This document shows, one piece after another, positions 17,256-25,376 of a stretch of DNA of 34,525 bases (position 1 is the first letter of the stretch; the number at the start of each line of letters is the position of its first letter). Source of the stretch: Hyphomonadaceae bacterium. GTDB lineage: Bacteria; Pseudomonadota; Alphaproteobacteria; Caulobacterales; Maricaulaceae. The translations under genes and the position numbers were made by a program. Under the pieces are notes generated by a model. The model saw nothing but the letters and a program-made list of their open reading frames with translations, was not told where the DNA came from and searched no databases. The DNA lies in assembly GCA_013001295.1 (NCBI GenBank), contig JABDMW010000054.1:1-34525 (forward strand), read 5' to 3'.

Positions 17256-18644
17256 ATGAAATTTTATAAAATACTCATCGTCTTGTTCGTGATTTTATCG
17301 ACTTCAGGAGTCTCCTACGCCGGGAACCCGATTATTCCTAACCAGGGTGTGAATGACCCGCATATCCGTATTTTTGATGGCAAGGCGTACTTATATGCAA
17401 CTCACGATAAATCAGCTCAGAACACAACATTCATTATGGAGGATTGGTGGGTTTGGTCATCTGTAGATCTGGTGAATTGGACTAAAGAAAGCGTCCTCGA
17501 GCCAAAAGATACGTATATTGGCAAAGATTTCAAAAGTGCTTGGGCGACCGATGTTGCCGAAAAAGACGGCAAATACTATTGGTATTTTTCAGAGGCAAAT
17601 GAGCAAACCGGAGTGGTTGTCGCGGATAGCCCCATTGGTCCATGGGTTGATCCTTTAGGAAAGCCGTTGCTTACGTCGGAAATGACACCAACGCACGAGT
17701 ACGACCCGGGAATTCTGAAGGACGGAAACGAATACTACATCGTATTTGGAGCATTCAACTATCATATCGCAAAACTGGCGAATGATTTGATCTCATTGAG
17801 CGAGGCGCCGCGCCCGATCAAAGTGAGTGAAGCTCGAGGGCCGTATACGAACGACACTGAGGGACCTTTTGCGGGGAAGAAAACAGACGATAAGCCGTTT
17901 TTACATAAACGCGGCCATATATATTATCTTTCATGGGGCGCATTTTATGCGACAGCCGATAACCCGTATGGGCCATATGAGTATAAGGGCGAGCTCTTTA
18001 ATGACGAAAGCTTCCGTGATGGAACGGAAAGTCCGACTTGGCCGCAGGGATATCTCCAGGGTCGCCACGGATCCTTTTTCGATATGCATGGCCAGAGCTA
18101 TTTCGCTTATTGCGACATAAGCCAAACTGGAAATCGTTATTTTCGGGACACGTTTATCAGTTATGTCCATTACAGGGATGATGGCACAATTGCACCAATA
18201 CGAGTCGATCTGACTGGTGTTGGCGAATACAACGTCGATAAGGGCGTGATAGAGGCTGAAGATTTTTTCAAAAATGAAGGTTTCAAGAAAGTCGAGTTGA
18301 AGGCAGGCGGGTTTGGGGTAGCACAAGAGGCGAAGGTCGCCGAGCTTGTTTTCCCGAATATTCGCGGGCTCAAAGGTAAAACGGAATTACGAGCCGAATT
18401 TGAAGATCCGATTTCTTATGAAGCGAATCTGGAGGTTTTAAAGGTTAATCCAGACGGCTCAATGCACGTAATTGGCCCATTGGAGCCCGAGAAGTCTTCC
18501 TGGTGGAAGAGACTGCTGGGGCATTCAACTAAGATAGCAAAAGTTCAATTGAAAAACCTCAACGACTCGGAAAATATCGTGATCCGTGGAACCTTGAAAA
18601 CAAATGAGAATATTCCCGCCTTGGACAGTTTTGTGTTTGAATAA
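17256..18644 (+). CDS. GH43-family glycosidase, possible beta-xylosidase, with a divergent acid motif
   Basis: A 462-residue exported protein (signal peptide ending YAG at residue 23). The five-bladed GH43 propeller is seen in NDPHIRIFDGKAYLYATHD, where Asp34 is the likely base, in HEYDPGILKDGNEYYIVFG, where Asp150 is the likely pKa modulator, and in DDKPFLHKRGHIYYLSWGAFYATADNPYGPYEYKG. In most GH43 enzymes the last segment begins E-G-P and supplies the catalytic acid; here that place reads D-K-P (residues 212-214), while a separate TEGPF lies 10 residues earlier (Glu202). The C-terminal 130 residues look like a carbohydrate-binding sandwich (EAEDFFKNEGFKKVELKAGGFG). It is downstream of and probably co-transcribed with GH106. 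Ulvan contains xylose, hence the suggested xylosidase role, but substrate cannot be read from sequence. Confidence 0.82.
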   Translation: MKFYKILIVLFVILSTSGVSYAGNPIIPNQGVNDPHIRIFDGKAYLYATHDKSAQNTTFIMEDWWVWSSVDLVNWTKESVLEPKDTYIGKDFKSAWATDVAEKDGKYYWYFSEANEQTGVVVADSPIGPWVDPLGKPLLTSEMTPTHEYDPGILKDGNEYYIVFGAFNYHIAKLANDLISLSEAPRPIKVSEARGPYTNDTEGPFAGKKTDDKPFLHKRGHIYYLSWGAFYATADNPYGPYEYKGELFNDESFRDGTESPTWPQGYLQGRHGSFFDMHGQSYFAYCDISQTGNRYFRDTFISYVHYRDDGTIAPIRVDLTGVGEYNVDKGVIEAEDFFKNEGFKKVELKAGGFGVAQEAKVAELVFPNIRGLKGKTELRAEFEDPISYEANLEVLKVNPDGSMHVIGPLEPEKSSWWKRLLGHSTKIAKVQLKNLNDSENIVIRGTLKTNENIPALDSFVFE

Positions 18645-18681
18645 TGTTGTTCCCAGAGTGGGGTTCTTTTGATGGGGCCGC

Positions 18682-19515
18682 CTAAGCTATATCGCTTTGG
18701 GCAATATGATCCATGTCGTCGAAGACTTGGTTCTCTCCGCCCATTGACCAAATAAAAGTATAGGCCGAAGTTCCGGCGCCGCAATGCATGGACCAAATGG
18801 GAGAGAGGGCGACTTCACCAGATTTGAGGATCATTGGCTTCATGTTATCGGCTTCGCCCATGAAATGGAATACGCGGGCGTCGTCATCCAAAAGATCGAA
18901 ATACATGTAAAATTCTGATCGGCGTTTATGCGTATGCGGCGGGAAGGTATTCCAGACACTTCCAGATTCCAGCATCGTAAATCCCATCACGATCTGACAG
19001 GTTTTGACGATGTCCGGGTGAATGGGTTGGAAAATTGTTCTTTTATTGCTCGTCTCAGAAGCTCCTAACTTTACAATATTCGCATCAGATTTCTTGATGT
19101 GCTGCGTTTCATAACGCATGTGTGCAGGGTAGCTAACAAAGTAAAATTTTGCCGGGCTTTTTCCGTCCTGACTTGAAAACTTGATGCCCTTCGAGCCACG
19201 TCCCACATATAGACTATCTAGATTTTTCATATCATATGATATGCCGTCAACTTCTACAGCGCCCGCGCCTCCAATGTTGATTATACCAACTTCACGGCGT
19301 TGGGCGAAAAAGTCGCTCGCCAAGTCTTTATGAGTAGGGATTTCTAAAATTTCGGAGACAGGAACGGCTGAACCGATAACACCGCGATCAATATCAGAGT
19401 AAATGAGCGGAACTGCATCGGGCGTCCAGAGTGTATCTATGACGAATGTGTCGCGCAGTTCCTTATTTGTCATTGTTTTATAACGCACAATGTCAGCTGA
19501 GTATCGAATTTCCAT
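18682..19515 (-). CDS. kduI: 5-keto-4-deoxyuronate isomerase, copy 1
   Basis: A 277-residue cytoplasmic cupin enzyme that isomerises 5-keto-4-deoxyuronate (from unsaturated uronate released by lyases and GH105) to 2,5-diketo-3-deoxygluconate. The zinc site is visible as FPPHTHKRRSE (His194, His196, Glu201) and WSMHCGAGTSAYTFIWSMGGEN (His244). This matches the HxH-x4-E plus distal His pattern of E. coli KduI (His196, His198, Glu203, His245). Length and the [12 protein letters not shown] stretch are also typical. AGGAGTGA precedes the ATG. It is transcribed alone, divergent from the DUF4861/TRAP operon and convergent with GH43. The second copy at 24414 differs at many positions, so this is an old duplication or separate acquisition. 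Confidence 0.92.
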   Translation of the reverse strand: MEIRYSADIVRYKTMTNKELRDTFVIDTLWTPDAVPLIYSDIDRGVIGSAVPVSEILEIPTHKDLASDFFAQRREVGIINIGGAGAVEVDGISYDMKNLDSLYVGRGSKGIKFSSQDGKSPAKFYFVSYPAHMRYETQHIKKSDANIVKLGASETSNKRTIFQPIHPDIVKTCQIVMGFTMLESGSVWNTFPPHTHKRRSEFYMYFDLLDDDARVFHFMGEADNMKPMILKSGEVALSPIWSMHCGAGTSAYTFIWSMGGENQVFDDMDHIAQSDIA

Positions 19516-19744
19516 AACTTATCACTCCTGCGGGGCTCTTTAAGGCATAGTTTTATGAAGTTTATATCGTTCTATTTATGGCGGTGTTTGCTGCGAGTAA
19601 AGAATAAAAAGTCAAAAATAATCATTAAAGAGCAGTATTGCTCATTTTATATTTCACGTCTATAGTTCCCCAAATTGTCATCGGCTAGTTTTTGTGCGTA
19701 CGATGATGTTCAAAATAGTTCGATATCAATCGACAGGGGAATTT
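19516..19744. promoter_or_regulatory. Divergent promoter region between kduI copy 1 and the DUF4861/TRAP operon
   Basis: An A+T-rich spacer of 229 bases serving both directions. The only clear symmetry is GAGCA-GTAT-TGCTC (19630-19643), a perfect 5-bp-arm inverted repeat near the middle that could be an operator shared by both transcripts. GACAGGGGA just before 19745 is the ribosome site that fixes the start of the DUF4861 gene. Confidence 0.4.
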
Positions 19745-20701
19745 ATGAGAGACTCAAATATTTGGCCGCGTTTTCTGGGAATATTTTCCATAGCCGCAAT
19801 GATGGCCGCGTGCACAACAGTTGGAGATGTCGGGGATGTGCCTGGTGGATTGGCCAAGGTTGATTTACGCGTAGCCGTAACACCTGGCCCCAACGAAGTT
19901 TATGAATCTCGTTCCAAATATCAAGTTCCCGAAACCCATGAAATTGGAAACCATGTTTTCCCGTATGAAGGCGTTGGCTGGGAAAATGAAATTGTTGGAT
20001 ACCGTTTATATCTCGATGAGCGCGCCGTCACAGATATATTTGGGAAAAGAACACCGGACATCGTTTTAGATAAGGTCGACTACCGATCAGAATACCATGA
20101 TCTAGCAGATTGGGGCATGGACGTCATGAAGGTAGGCCCAAGCTTGGGCGTCGGCGGACTTGGCTTGTATCGTGGCGACAATCTCGAACGGTTTGGAAAA
20201 AAAGCCCAACTATCGGCCGAGGTTTTGCAAGAAAGCGGAGCAGAGGTCTCATTCAAGGTCATGCATAGACAAGTGCAGCTGTCCGATGGTGGGATTGGTA
20301 GCGTTGATACAACTTATTCATTGAAAAGCGGTAGCCCTTTAACCTGGGTGTCCGTCAAATCAACATTGCCCAATAAAACACTGGCCTCCGGACTCGTCAA
20401 CAATCCAAAAGGGAAGAGAATTAGAAATAGTAATGCCGTTAAAAAAGGTGAGTGGCGCTATATTGCGACCTGGGGGGATAAACAGAGTGAGGCGAATGAC
20501 GGGCTTGGCACCGTTCTTTTCTATCGTGATGGCGATGCGAGGCTAATGCCGACAGTAAATGATACATTCCCTCTTCGCTTTAATTCTTCCAATCCCAGCT
20601 ATGCTTTCGCTGGAGTATGGGAGCAGGGGCCTATGGGGATCGCAAATGAGAAAGACTTCATCGCGTGGGCGGATGACCAACAAAAGCAATTAAATAAATG
20701 A
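19745..20701 (+). CDS. DUF4861-family lipoprotein of unknown function
   Basis: 318 residues from the ATG at 19745, chosen because AGGGGA lies 5 nt upstream and it opens a proper lipoprotein signal (MRDSNIWPRFLGIFSIAAMMAAC). An upstream ATG at 19694 would add 17 residues before the signal. The body reads as a beta-rich protein: PYEGVGWENEIVGYRLYLDERAVTDIFGKR, YHDLADWGMDVMKVGPSLGVGGLGLY and the C-terminal NPSYAFAGVWEQGPMGI. This is the pattern of DUF4861, which occurs in lyase-linked loci for uronate polymers. Its stop codon overlaps the DctP start (ATGA), so it is translationally coupled to a TRAP transporter. A role in processing or handing over unsaturated uronate sugars in the periplasm is my inference; no reaction is known to me. 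Confidence 0.75.
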   Translation: MRDSNIWPRFLGIFSIAAMMAACTTVGDVGDVPGGLAKVDLRVAVTPGPNEVYESRSKYQVPETHEIGNHVFPYEGVGWENEIVGYRLYLDERAVTDIFGKRTPDIVLDKVDYRSEYHDLADWGMDVMKVGPSLGVGGLGLYRGDNLERFGKKAQLSAEVLQESGAEVSFKVMHRQVQLSDGGIGSVDTTYSLKSGSPLTWVSVKSTLPNKTLASGLVNNPKGKRIRNSNAVKKGEWRYIATWGDKQSEANDGLGTVLFYRDGDARLMPTVNDTFPLRFNSSNPSYAFAGVWEQGPMGIANEKDFIAWADDQQKQLNK

Positions 20702-21771
20702 CCCCGTTTAATGAGCCTGATCTAGGGTACAAACCACCGAGCGAGCTGAGTCAGAATAAAGTCCGGACAACCAGCACAATCACGCGGCGAGACTTCACGC
20801 GTTCGGTTGGGGCGTGCGCGGGCCTTGGACTTACTGGATGCGCGGGCCCGTCCAATTCTGGAATTCGGCTGAAGCTCGCTCATACGCTGAACAACGACCA
20901 CCCTGTCCACAAAGCCATGGTTTTTATGGGCCAGAAACTTTCCGAACTTTCATCGGGGACGATGAGTTTGGAGATATATTCCAACGGGCAATTGGGCAGC
21001 GAGCGGCAACTTATCGAATTGCTGCAAATTGGGTCATTGGCAATGACCAAGGTATCGACAATTTCAATGGAAGGGTTTTCCCCTGTCATGAAATTATTCT
21101 CAATCCCTTACCTGTTCAAAGACACCGAGCATTTCTGGAGAGTGCTGAATAGTGATATAGGTCAATCCCTCCTGGATTCCCTACGTGGTGTTCGTCTTCA
21201 AGGGTTAGGATATTATTCAGCAGGTAGTCGTAGTTTTTATATGACGGAGGCCCCGATTTTAACGCCGGCAGATCTTGTTTCAAAGAAAGTACGGGTTCTT
21301 CCCAGCCGAACTTCGATTGAGATGGTTGAAGCATTAGGCGGCGCTGCAACGCCGATATCCTGGGGTGAGCTATATACTGCGTTGCAGCAAGGTATAGTGG
21401 ACGGAGCTGAAAATAACCCGCCGTCTTATTATCTTTCCAAGCACTATGAGACAGCTAAATATTACACCTTGGACGAACACACATCGGTTCCGGATCTTAT
21501 TATCATGTCACGCAGAGTATTTGACGGTTTGTCCGAGCAGCAGCGAGCATGGTTGGAGGAGGCTATGAGCGCTTCCGTGATACACCAGCGTAAGCTATGG
21601 GACGCCGCCGAGAAGGAAGCTTTGAGCGAAGTCGCTAAGGCCGGTGTTGAGATCATTTATCCTGACAAACAGCCGTTTAGGGATGCCGTTGCTCCCATGA
21701 AAACCGCATTAGCTGAAACCGAGCTAGGGCCTTTAATTCGAAAAGTTGAAGCTTTGGAGGAGCCGTCGTGA
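20698..21771 (+). CDS. TRAP transporter substrate-binding protein (DctP family), Tat-exported lipoprotein
   Basis: A 357-residue solute receptor for the TRAP system encoded next. ITRRDFTRSVG at residues 28-38 is a twin-arginine signal and LTGC (Cys48) a lipobox, so it should be folded in the cytoplasm, exported by Tat and anchored to a membrane. LKLAHTLNNDHPVHKAM begins the mature DctP fold. LVSKKVRVLPSRTS holds the conserved carboxylate-binding Arg (Arg199), and SWGELYTALQQGIVDGAENNP (residues 221-241) is the motif usual in receptors for uronates and other sugar acids. The start overlaps the preceding stop by ATGA. Context argues for an unsaturated or keto-uronate ligand. The roughly 27-residue tail before the Tat motif is longer than usual. 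Confidence 0.9.
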   Translation: MTPFNEPDLGYKPPSELSQNKVRTTSTITRRDFTRSVGACAGLGLTGCAGPSNSGIRLKLAHTLNNDHPVHKAMVFMGQKLSELSSGTMSLEIYSNGQLGSERQLIELLQIGSLAMTKVSTISMEGFSPVMKLFSIPYLFKDTEHFWRVLNSDIGQSLLDSLRGVRLQGLGYYSAGSRSFYMTEAPILTPADLVSKKVRVLPSRTSIEMVEALGGAATPISWGELYTALQQGIVDGAENNPPSYYLSKHYETAKYYTLDEHTSVPDLIIMSRRVFDGLSEQQRAWLEEAMSASVIHQRKLWDAAEKEALSEVAKAGVEIIYPDKQPFRDAVAPMKTALAETELGPLIRKVEALEEPS

Positions 21772-22304
21772 AATCCATCATTACCCCAATAGATGTTCTT
21801 CTGCGCTGGGTTCTTGTTGCTCTTGCAGTATTCATGGTCGTTACAGTTTCGTGGCAAGTTTTTTCTCGCTATGTTTTACGTGCACCCAGCTCTCTAACCG
21901 AAGAGATCGCGCGTTTTCAGCTCATATGGCTTGGACTACTCGGAGCTGTTTATACATTCCGCAATCGGATGCATGTGGGAATCGATATCTTGGTCGCATC
22001 ATTGACAGGAAAAAAACGACTGGCTGCTGAATTGGTATCACTCACTTCAGTTTTCATTTTTGCAGTTCTAATCTTGGTTTACGGCGGCGGGCACCTGGTT
22101 TTGATGACCCATGAGCTCAATCAGACATCTGGAGCCCTCGGGATTCGGATGTCCTACATCTATTCGGTTCTTCCGATCAGTGGGATTTTGATATGTATCT
22201 ACGCTTTAGACTATATTGGTGATGTAGTTCTCAAAGGCAAAATACACAAACCGAGTGAACTCGACCCCTCCGAACTTGTAACCAATTTAGGTCAGGAGGG
22301 ATAA
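21768..22304 (+). CDS. TRAP transporter small membrane subunit (DctQ family)
   Basis: 178 residues with four hydrophobic helices: LRWVLVALAVFMVVTVSWQVFSRYVL, a FQLIWLGLLGAVYTFRN segment, VSLTSVFIFAVLILVYGGGHLVL, and MSYIYSVLPISGILICIYALDYI. The SWQVFSRYVLxxPSSLTEEIARFQLIWLGLLGA stretch is the DctQ family signature. The start is a GTG overlapping the DctP stop (GTGA) with GGAGG 7 nt before it. It forms the inner-membrane complex with DctM and passes ligand received from DctP, using the Na+ gradient in characterised members. Confidence 0.93.
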   Translation: MKSIITPIDVLLRWVLVALAVFMVVTVSWQVFSRYVLRAPSSLTEEIARFQLIWLGLLGAVYTFRNRMHVGIDILVASLTGKKRLAAELVSLTSVFIFAVLILVYGGGHLVLMTHELNQTSGALGIRMSYIYSVLPISGILICIYALDYIGDVVLKGKIHKPSELDPSELVTNLGQEG

Positions 22305-22306
22305 TC

Positions 22307-23602
22307 ATGCTACTTTCGATCATTGTACTACTCGGTCTTTTCTTCATCCTCGTGATGATTGATGTTCCGATCGCCGTCAGTATCGCACTGGCTTCTTTAG
22401 CAACCCTGTTATTGAGCATGCCATTTGATCCTGCTGTTATCACTATGGCTCAACGGCTTGCAGGCGGTCTCGATAGCTTTACGCTCCTCGCAATTCCATT
22501 CTTTGTTATTTCCGGATATTTGATGGGGCGAGGGGGAATCGCCAAACGTCTCATTGAGGCGGCAAAAGCAATTGTTGGCACGCTTCCCGGCGGATTGGCT
22601 CTCGTCAACACTCTCTCTTGCATGTTGTTCGGCTCTATTTCCGGATCTGCAGTTGCGGCGACATCCGCAATAGGGACCTTCATGATTCCGACGATGGAAA
22701 AAGAAGGATATGATAAAAATTTCAGTACCGCGGTTACGGTAACCGGGTCGATCTTGGGGCTTCTTATTCCCCCAAGCAATGTGCTCATTATTTATGCAGT
22801 TGCAGCCGGTAGTGTATCCATTGCAGCTTTATTTATGGCCGGATATCTGCCGGGTATCCTCGCCGGTCTTGCATTGATGATTGTTGCTGCCGGCTATGCT
22901 AAAAAGGAAGGATATCCCCGGTCAGCACGGATCCCGCTCAAAATTGCTTTTCAAAAAATCCTACAAGCCGGGCCCAGTATTTTAATGATCTTAATCGTTG
23001 TTGGCGGAATCATCGCCGGGATTTTTACGGCGACTGAGGCAAGTGCAATCGCTGTTGTCTACGCATTGGTACTTTCTCTGATGTATAGAGAAATAAAGAT
23101 TGGGGATTTACCCGAAATATTGCTGAAATCCGTCGAAACGACAGCGATGGTCCTGTTGCTTATCGGTGTTTCAACGGGGATGGCATGGGTTCTTTCTTAT
23201 GAAAATATCCCACAAGCCATAAGCAATGGTCTGTTGATGATAAGCGAAAACCCAATCATCATATTGTTGCTGATCAATGTAATCTTGTTGTTCGTTGGGG
23301 CGTTCCTCGATATCACGCCTGCTATCTTGATCTTTACACCGATATTTTTGCCCGTCGTGATGGAACTTGGCATGTCACCATTGCATTTCGGAATTATGCT
23401 TGTGCTTAATTTGTCTATTGGATTATGTACGCCTCCGGTGGGCAGTGTGCTTTTTGTTGGATGTGCAGTAGCGGGCACAACAATTCAGAAATTGGTACGG
23501 CCTCTTATAATGTTATATGCGGCGTTGATCGTCGCTCTTCTTCTCGTCACATTTATTCCATTCCTCAGTGAAGGTTTGCCGCGTGCGGCTGGCCTTATTT
23601 AA
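22307..23602 (+). CDS. TRAP transporter large permease subunit (DctM family)
   Basis: 431 residues, the usual length, with about eleven to twelve hydrophobic segments. Landmarks are IDVPIAVSIALASLATLL, the FTLLAIPFFVISGYLMGRGGIAKRLI loop, CMLFGSISGSAVAATSAIGTFMIP, LGLLIPPSNVLIIYAVAAGSVSIAALFMAGYLPG, FTATEASAIAVVYAL and the LNLSIGLCTPPVGSVLFVGCAVAG near the C-terminus. The GSISGSAVA and PPS/TPPVG motifs form the transport and ion sites in this family. It starts 3 nt after dctQ, with AGGAGG upstream. In this operon it very likely carries lyase-derived uronates into the cytoplasm for KduI/KduD. Confidence 0.95.
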   Translation: MLLSIIVLLGLFFILVMIDVPIAVSIALASLATLLLSMPFDPAVITMAQRLAGGLDSFTLLAIPFFVISGYLMGRGGIAKRLIEAAKAIVGTLPGGLALVNTLSCMLFGSISGSAVAATSAIGTFMIPTMEKEGYDKNFSTAVTVTGSILGLLIPPSNVLIIYAVAAGSVSIAALFMAGYLPGILAGLALMIVAAGYAKKEGYPRSARIPLKIAFQKILQAGPSILMILIVVGGIIAGIFTATEASAIAVVYALVLSLMYREIKIGDLPEILLKSVETTAMVLLLIGVSTGMAWVLSYENIPQAISNGLLMISENPIIILLLINVILLFVGAFLDITPAILIFTPIFLPVVMELGMSPLHFGIMLVLNLSIGLCTPPVGSVLFVGCAVAGTTIQKLVRPLIMLYAALIVALLLVTFIPFLSEGLPRAAGLI

Positions 23603-23613
23603 TAGAGTTTATT

Positions 23614-24381
23614 ATGTCTTCAAATATTTCTTTCGATTTAAGTAGTAAAACAGCTGTCGTTACCGGAGCAAGCCGAGGTATCGGGCAGGCCATTGCGATA
23701 GGCCTCGCGCAGGCCGGGGCCGATATTGTTGCGATTGCATCAAGGGCGGACAATGCATCAGAAACGGTAGCGCAGATTAAAAAGCTAGGCCGGAAAGCAA
23801 TGGCAGTTGGATGTGATCAATCTTCACCCGAGGCGATTAAGGCAGCTGTTAAATCCGCATATGAACTCTCAGGCTCGGTCGATATTCTTGTCAATAATGC
23901 GGGCACCATTCGCCGTAGCCCTGCGCGGGACTATTCGGATGAAGATTGGAGTGCAGTTATTGATACCAATCTCACGGGCGTATTTCAGTTCTGCCGTGCC
24001 GTCGGTGGGAATATGATAGATCAAGGGCACGGTAAGATCATCAACATTGCTTCTCTTTTGAGTTTTCAGGGTGGTATCACAGTGCCAGCCTATGCAGCCA
24101 GTAAGGGCGGTGTATCACAACTTACCAAAGCTCTTGCTAACGAATGGGCGAGTGATGGCGTCCAAGTCAATGCGATTGCGCCTGGCTACATAGCGACTGA
24201 TAATACGGCAGCATTACAAAGTAATCCTGAGCGCAATGCCTCCATTTTAGCTCGTATTCCGACGGGGCGTTGGGGGCAGGCAACAGATATTGCGGGAGCG
24301 GCAGTCTTTCTCGCTTCGCCAGCCTCAAATTATGTCAATGGTCACATTCTAACCGTAGACGGCGGTTGGATGGCCCGATAA
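23614..24381 (+). CDS. kduD: 2-dehydro-3-deoxy-D-gluconate 5-dehydrogenase
   Basis: A 255-residue short-chain dehydrogenase with the NAD-binding TGASRGIG at residues 17-24, NNAG at 94-97, and catalytic Ser147, Tyr160 and Lys164 in IASLLSFQGGITVPAYAASKGG. The NNAGTIRRSPARDYSDEDW and IASLLSFQGG stretches are those of KduD, which reduces 2,5-diketo-3-deoxygluconate (the KduI product) to 2-keto-3-deoxygluconate. The C-terminal DGGWMAR is also typical. It follows dctM by 11 nt and precedes a kduI gene by 32 nt, the same pairing as in pectin and alginate loci. Gluconate 5-dehydrogenase is the nearest alternative and much less likely here. Confidence 0.93.
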   Translation: MSSNISFDLSSKTAVVTGASRGIGQAIAIGLAQAGADIVAIASRADNASETVAQIKKLGRKAMAVGCDQSSPEAIKAAVKSAYELSGSVDILVNNAGTIRRSPARDYSDEDWSAVIDTNLTGVFQFCRAVGGNMIDQGHGKIINIASLLSFQGGITVPAYAASKGGVSQLTKALANEWASDGVQVNAIAPGYIATDNTAALQSNPERNASILARIPTGRWGQATDIAGAAVFLASPASNYVNGHILTVDGGWMAR

Positions 24382-24413
24382 TCAATACATAAAAGTTTAA
24401 TTTGGAGTAGTAA

Positions 24414-25256
24414 ATGTACAAGAAAACTTATCAAGCGACACACCCAGATATGATGGAAGGTGTCAGCAATGAACAGCTAAAAGAACGTTATCAGGTCGAG
24501 GGATTATTCTCTGACGATGAGATTCAACTTTTTTACTCACACAATGAGCGCCTGGTCATCGGCGGTATCGCGCCCGTTAAAGGTCCCGTCCGTCTTCCGG
24601 ATCATTCGGAGCCGCCTTCGGCTGCCGGCCAACCTTATCTAAGCCGACGGGAAATGGGCGTCTTTAATGTTAGCGAGAATACAGGATCAGTCACTGTTGA
24701 CGGAGAGAAAATTTCACTCGCCCCTAAAGAAGCACTCTATGTGCCGATGGGAAGTAAAGATGTTGTATTTGAAAGTGATAACAAGCCTGTTCATTTTTAT
24801 GTGATCTCAGCGCAAGCTCATAAAGCACTACCTCTGAAAAAAATCACGGTCGACGAAGCTAAACCCTTGGAGCGGGGCTCACTCGAAGAAAGTAACGAAC
24901 GGACGATCTATCAATACATAATCCCCGGAGTATGCGAGAGCTGTTCTTTGTTGGTTGGCATGACTGAATTAAAGCCTGGCTCGGTATGGAACACGATGCC
25001 ACCGCATTTGCACGACCGTCGGTCAGAGATTTACTTCTATTATGGATTTGACGAAGATTCGCGGGTCTTCCATTTCATGGGCGAAGCCGACAAGACCCGT
25101 CACTTGATATTGGAAAATGAAGACGCTGTTATCAGTCCGCCTTGGTCTATTCACATGGGCTCAGGAACGTCAAATTATAAATTTATCTGGGGAATGGCTG
25201 GCGAGAATCTAGATTATACGGACTTGAGAGGCCTCGATATCTGCCAACTTCACTGA
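24414..25256 (+). CDS. kduI: 5-keto-4-deoxyuronate isomerase, copy 2
   Basis: 280 residues with the complete KduI zinc site: [11 protein letters not shown] (His198, His200, Glu205) and [24 protein letters not shown] (His247), each two residues on from the E. coli ligands. The N-terminal cupin half contains [18 protein letters not shown] and [21 protein letters not shown], closer to the standard enzyme than copy 1, whose middle is more diverged. GGAG lies a few nt before the ATG. It is inside the TRAP/kduD operon and is therefore the better candidate for the main isomerase. Why the locus keeps a second one at 18682 is unclear; different hexuronate epimers (glucuronate versus iduronate origin give the same product) do not explain it. 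Confidence 0.95.
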   Translation: MYKKTYQATHPDMMEGVSNEQLKERYQVEGLFSDDEIQLFYSHNERLVIGGIAPVKGPVRLPDHSEPPSAAGQPYLSRREMGVFNVSENTGSVTVDGEKISLAPKEALYVPMGSKDVVFESDNKPVHFYVISAQAHKALPLKKITVDEAKPLERGSLEESNERTIYQYIIPGVCESCSLLVGMTELKPGSVWNTMPPHLHDRRSEIYFYYGFDEDSRVFHFMGEADKTRHLILENEDAVISPPWSIHMGSGTSNYKFIWGMAGENLDYTDLRGLDICQLH

Positions 25257-25376
25257 GTGGTAGGCTGCTATGCTAGTCAAAGGTGAGTGAGCCGTAATCT
25301 TGTCTTTAAGCTTTCTCTTTCGTTCCTTCGCGTTTCTTACAACTCCTTTGTGCGCACTGTTCAAAGGGGTTTTGAC

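Noticed and set aside
18645-18681. CCCA/TGGG stem followed by TTCTTTT between GH43 and kduI copy 1 as a terminator.
   Set aside because: The stem is only four base pairs with a weak tail, too little to support a call.
25287-25376. GTG at 25287 as start of the operon's terminal sulfatase.
   Set aside because: Its purine run touches the codon and the extra 30 residues would sit before a good signal peptide; TTG at 25377 has AAAGGGG at 7 nt.
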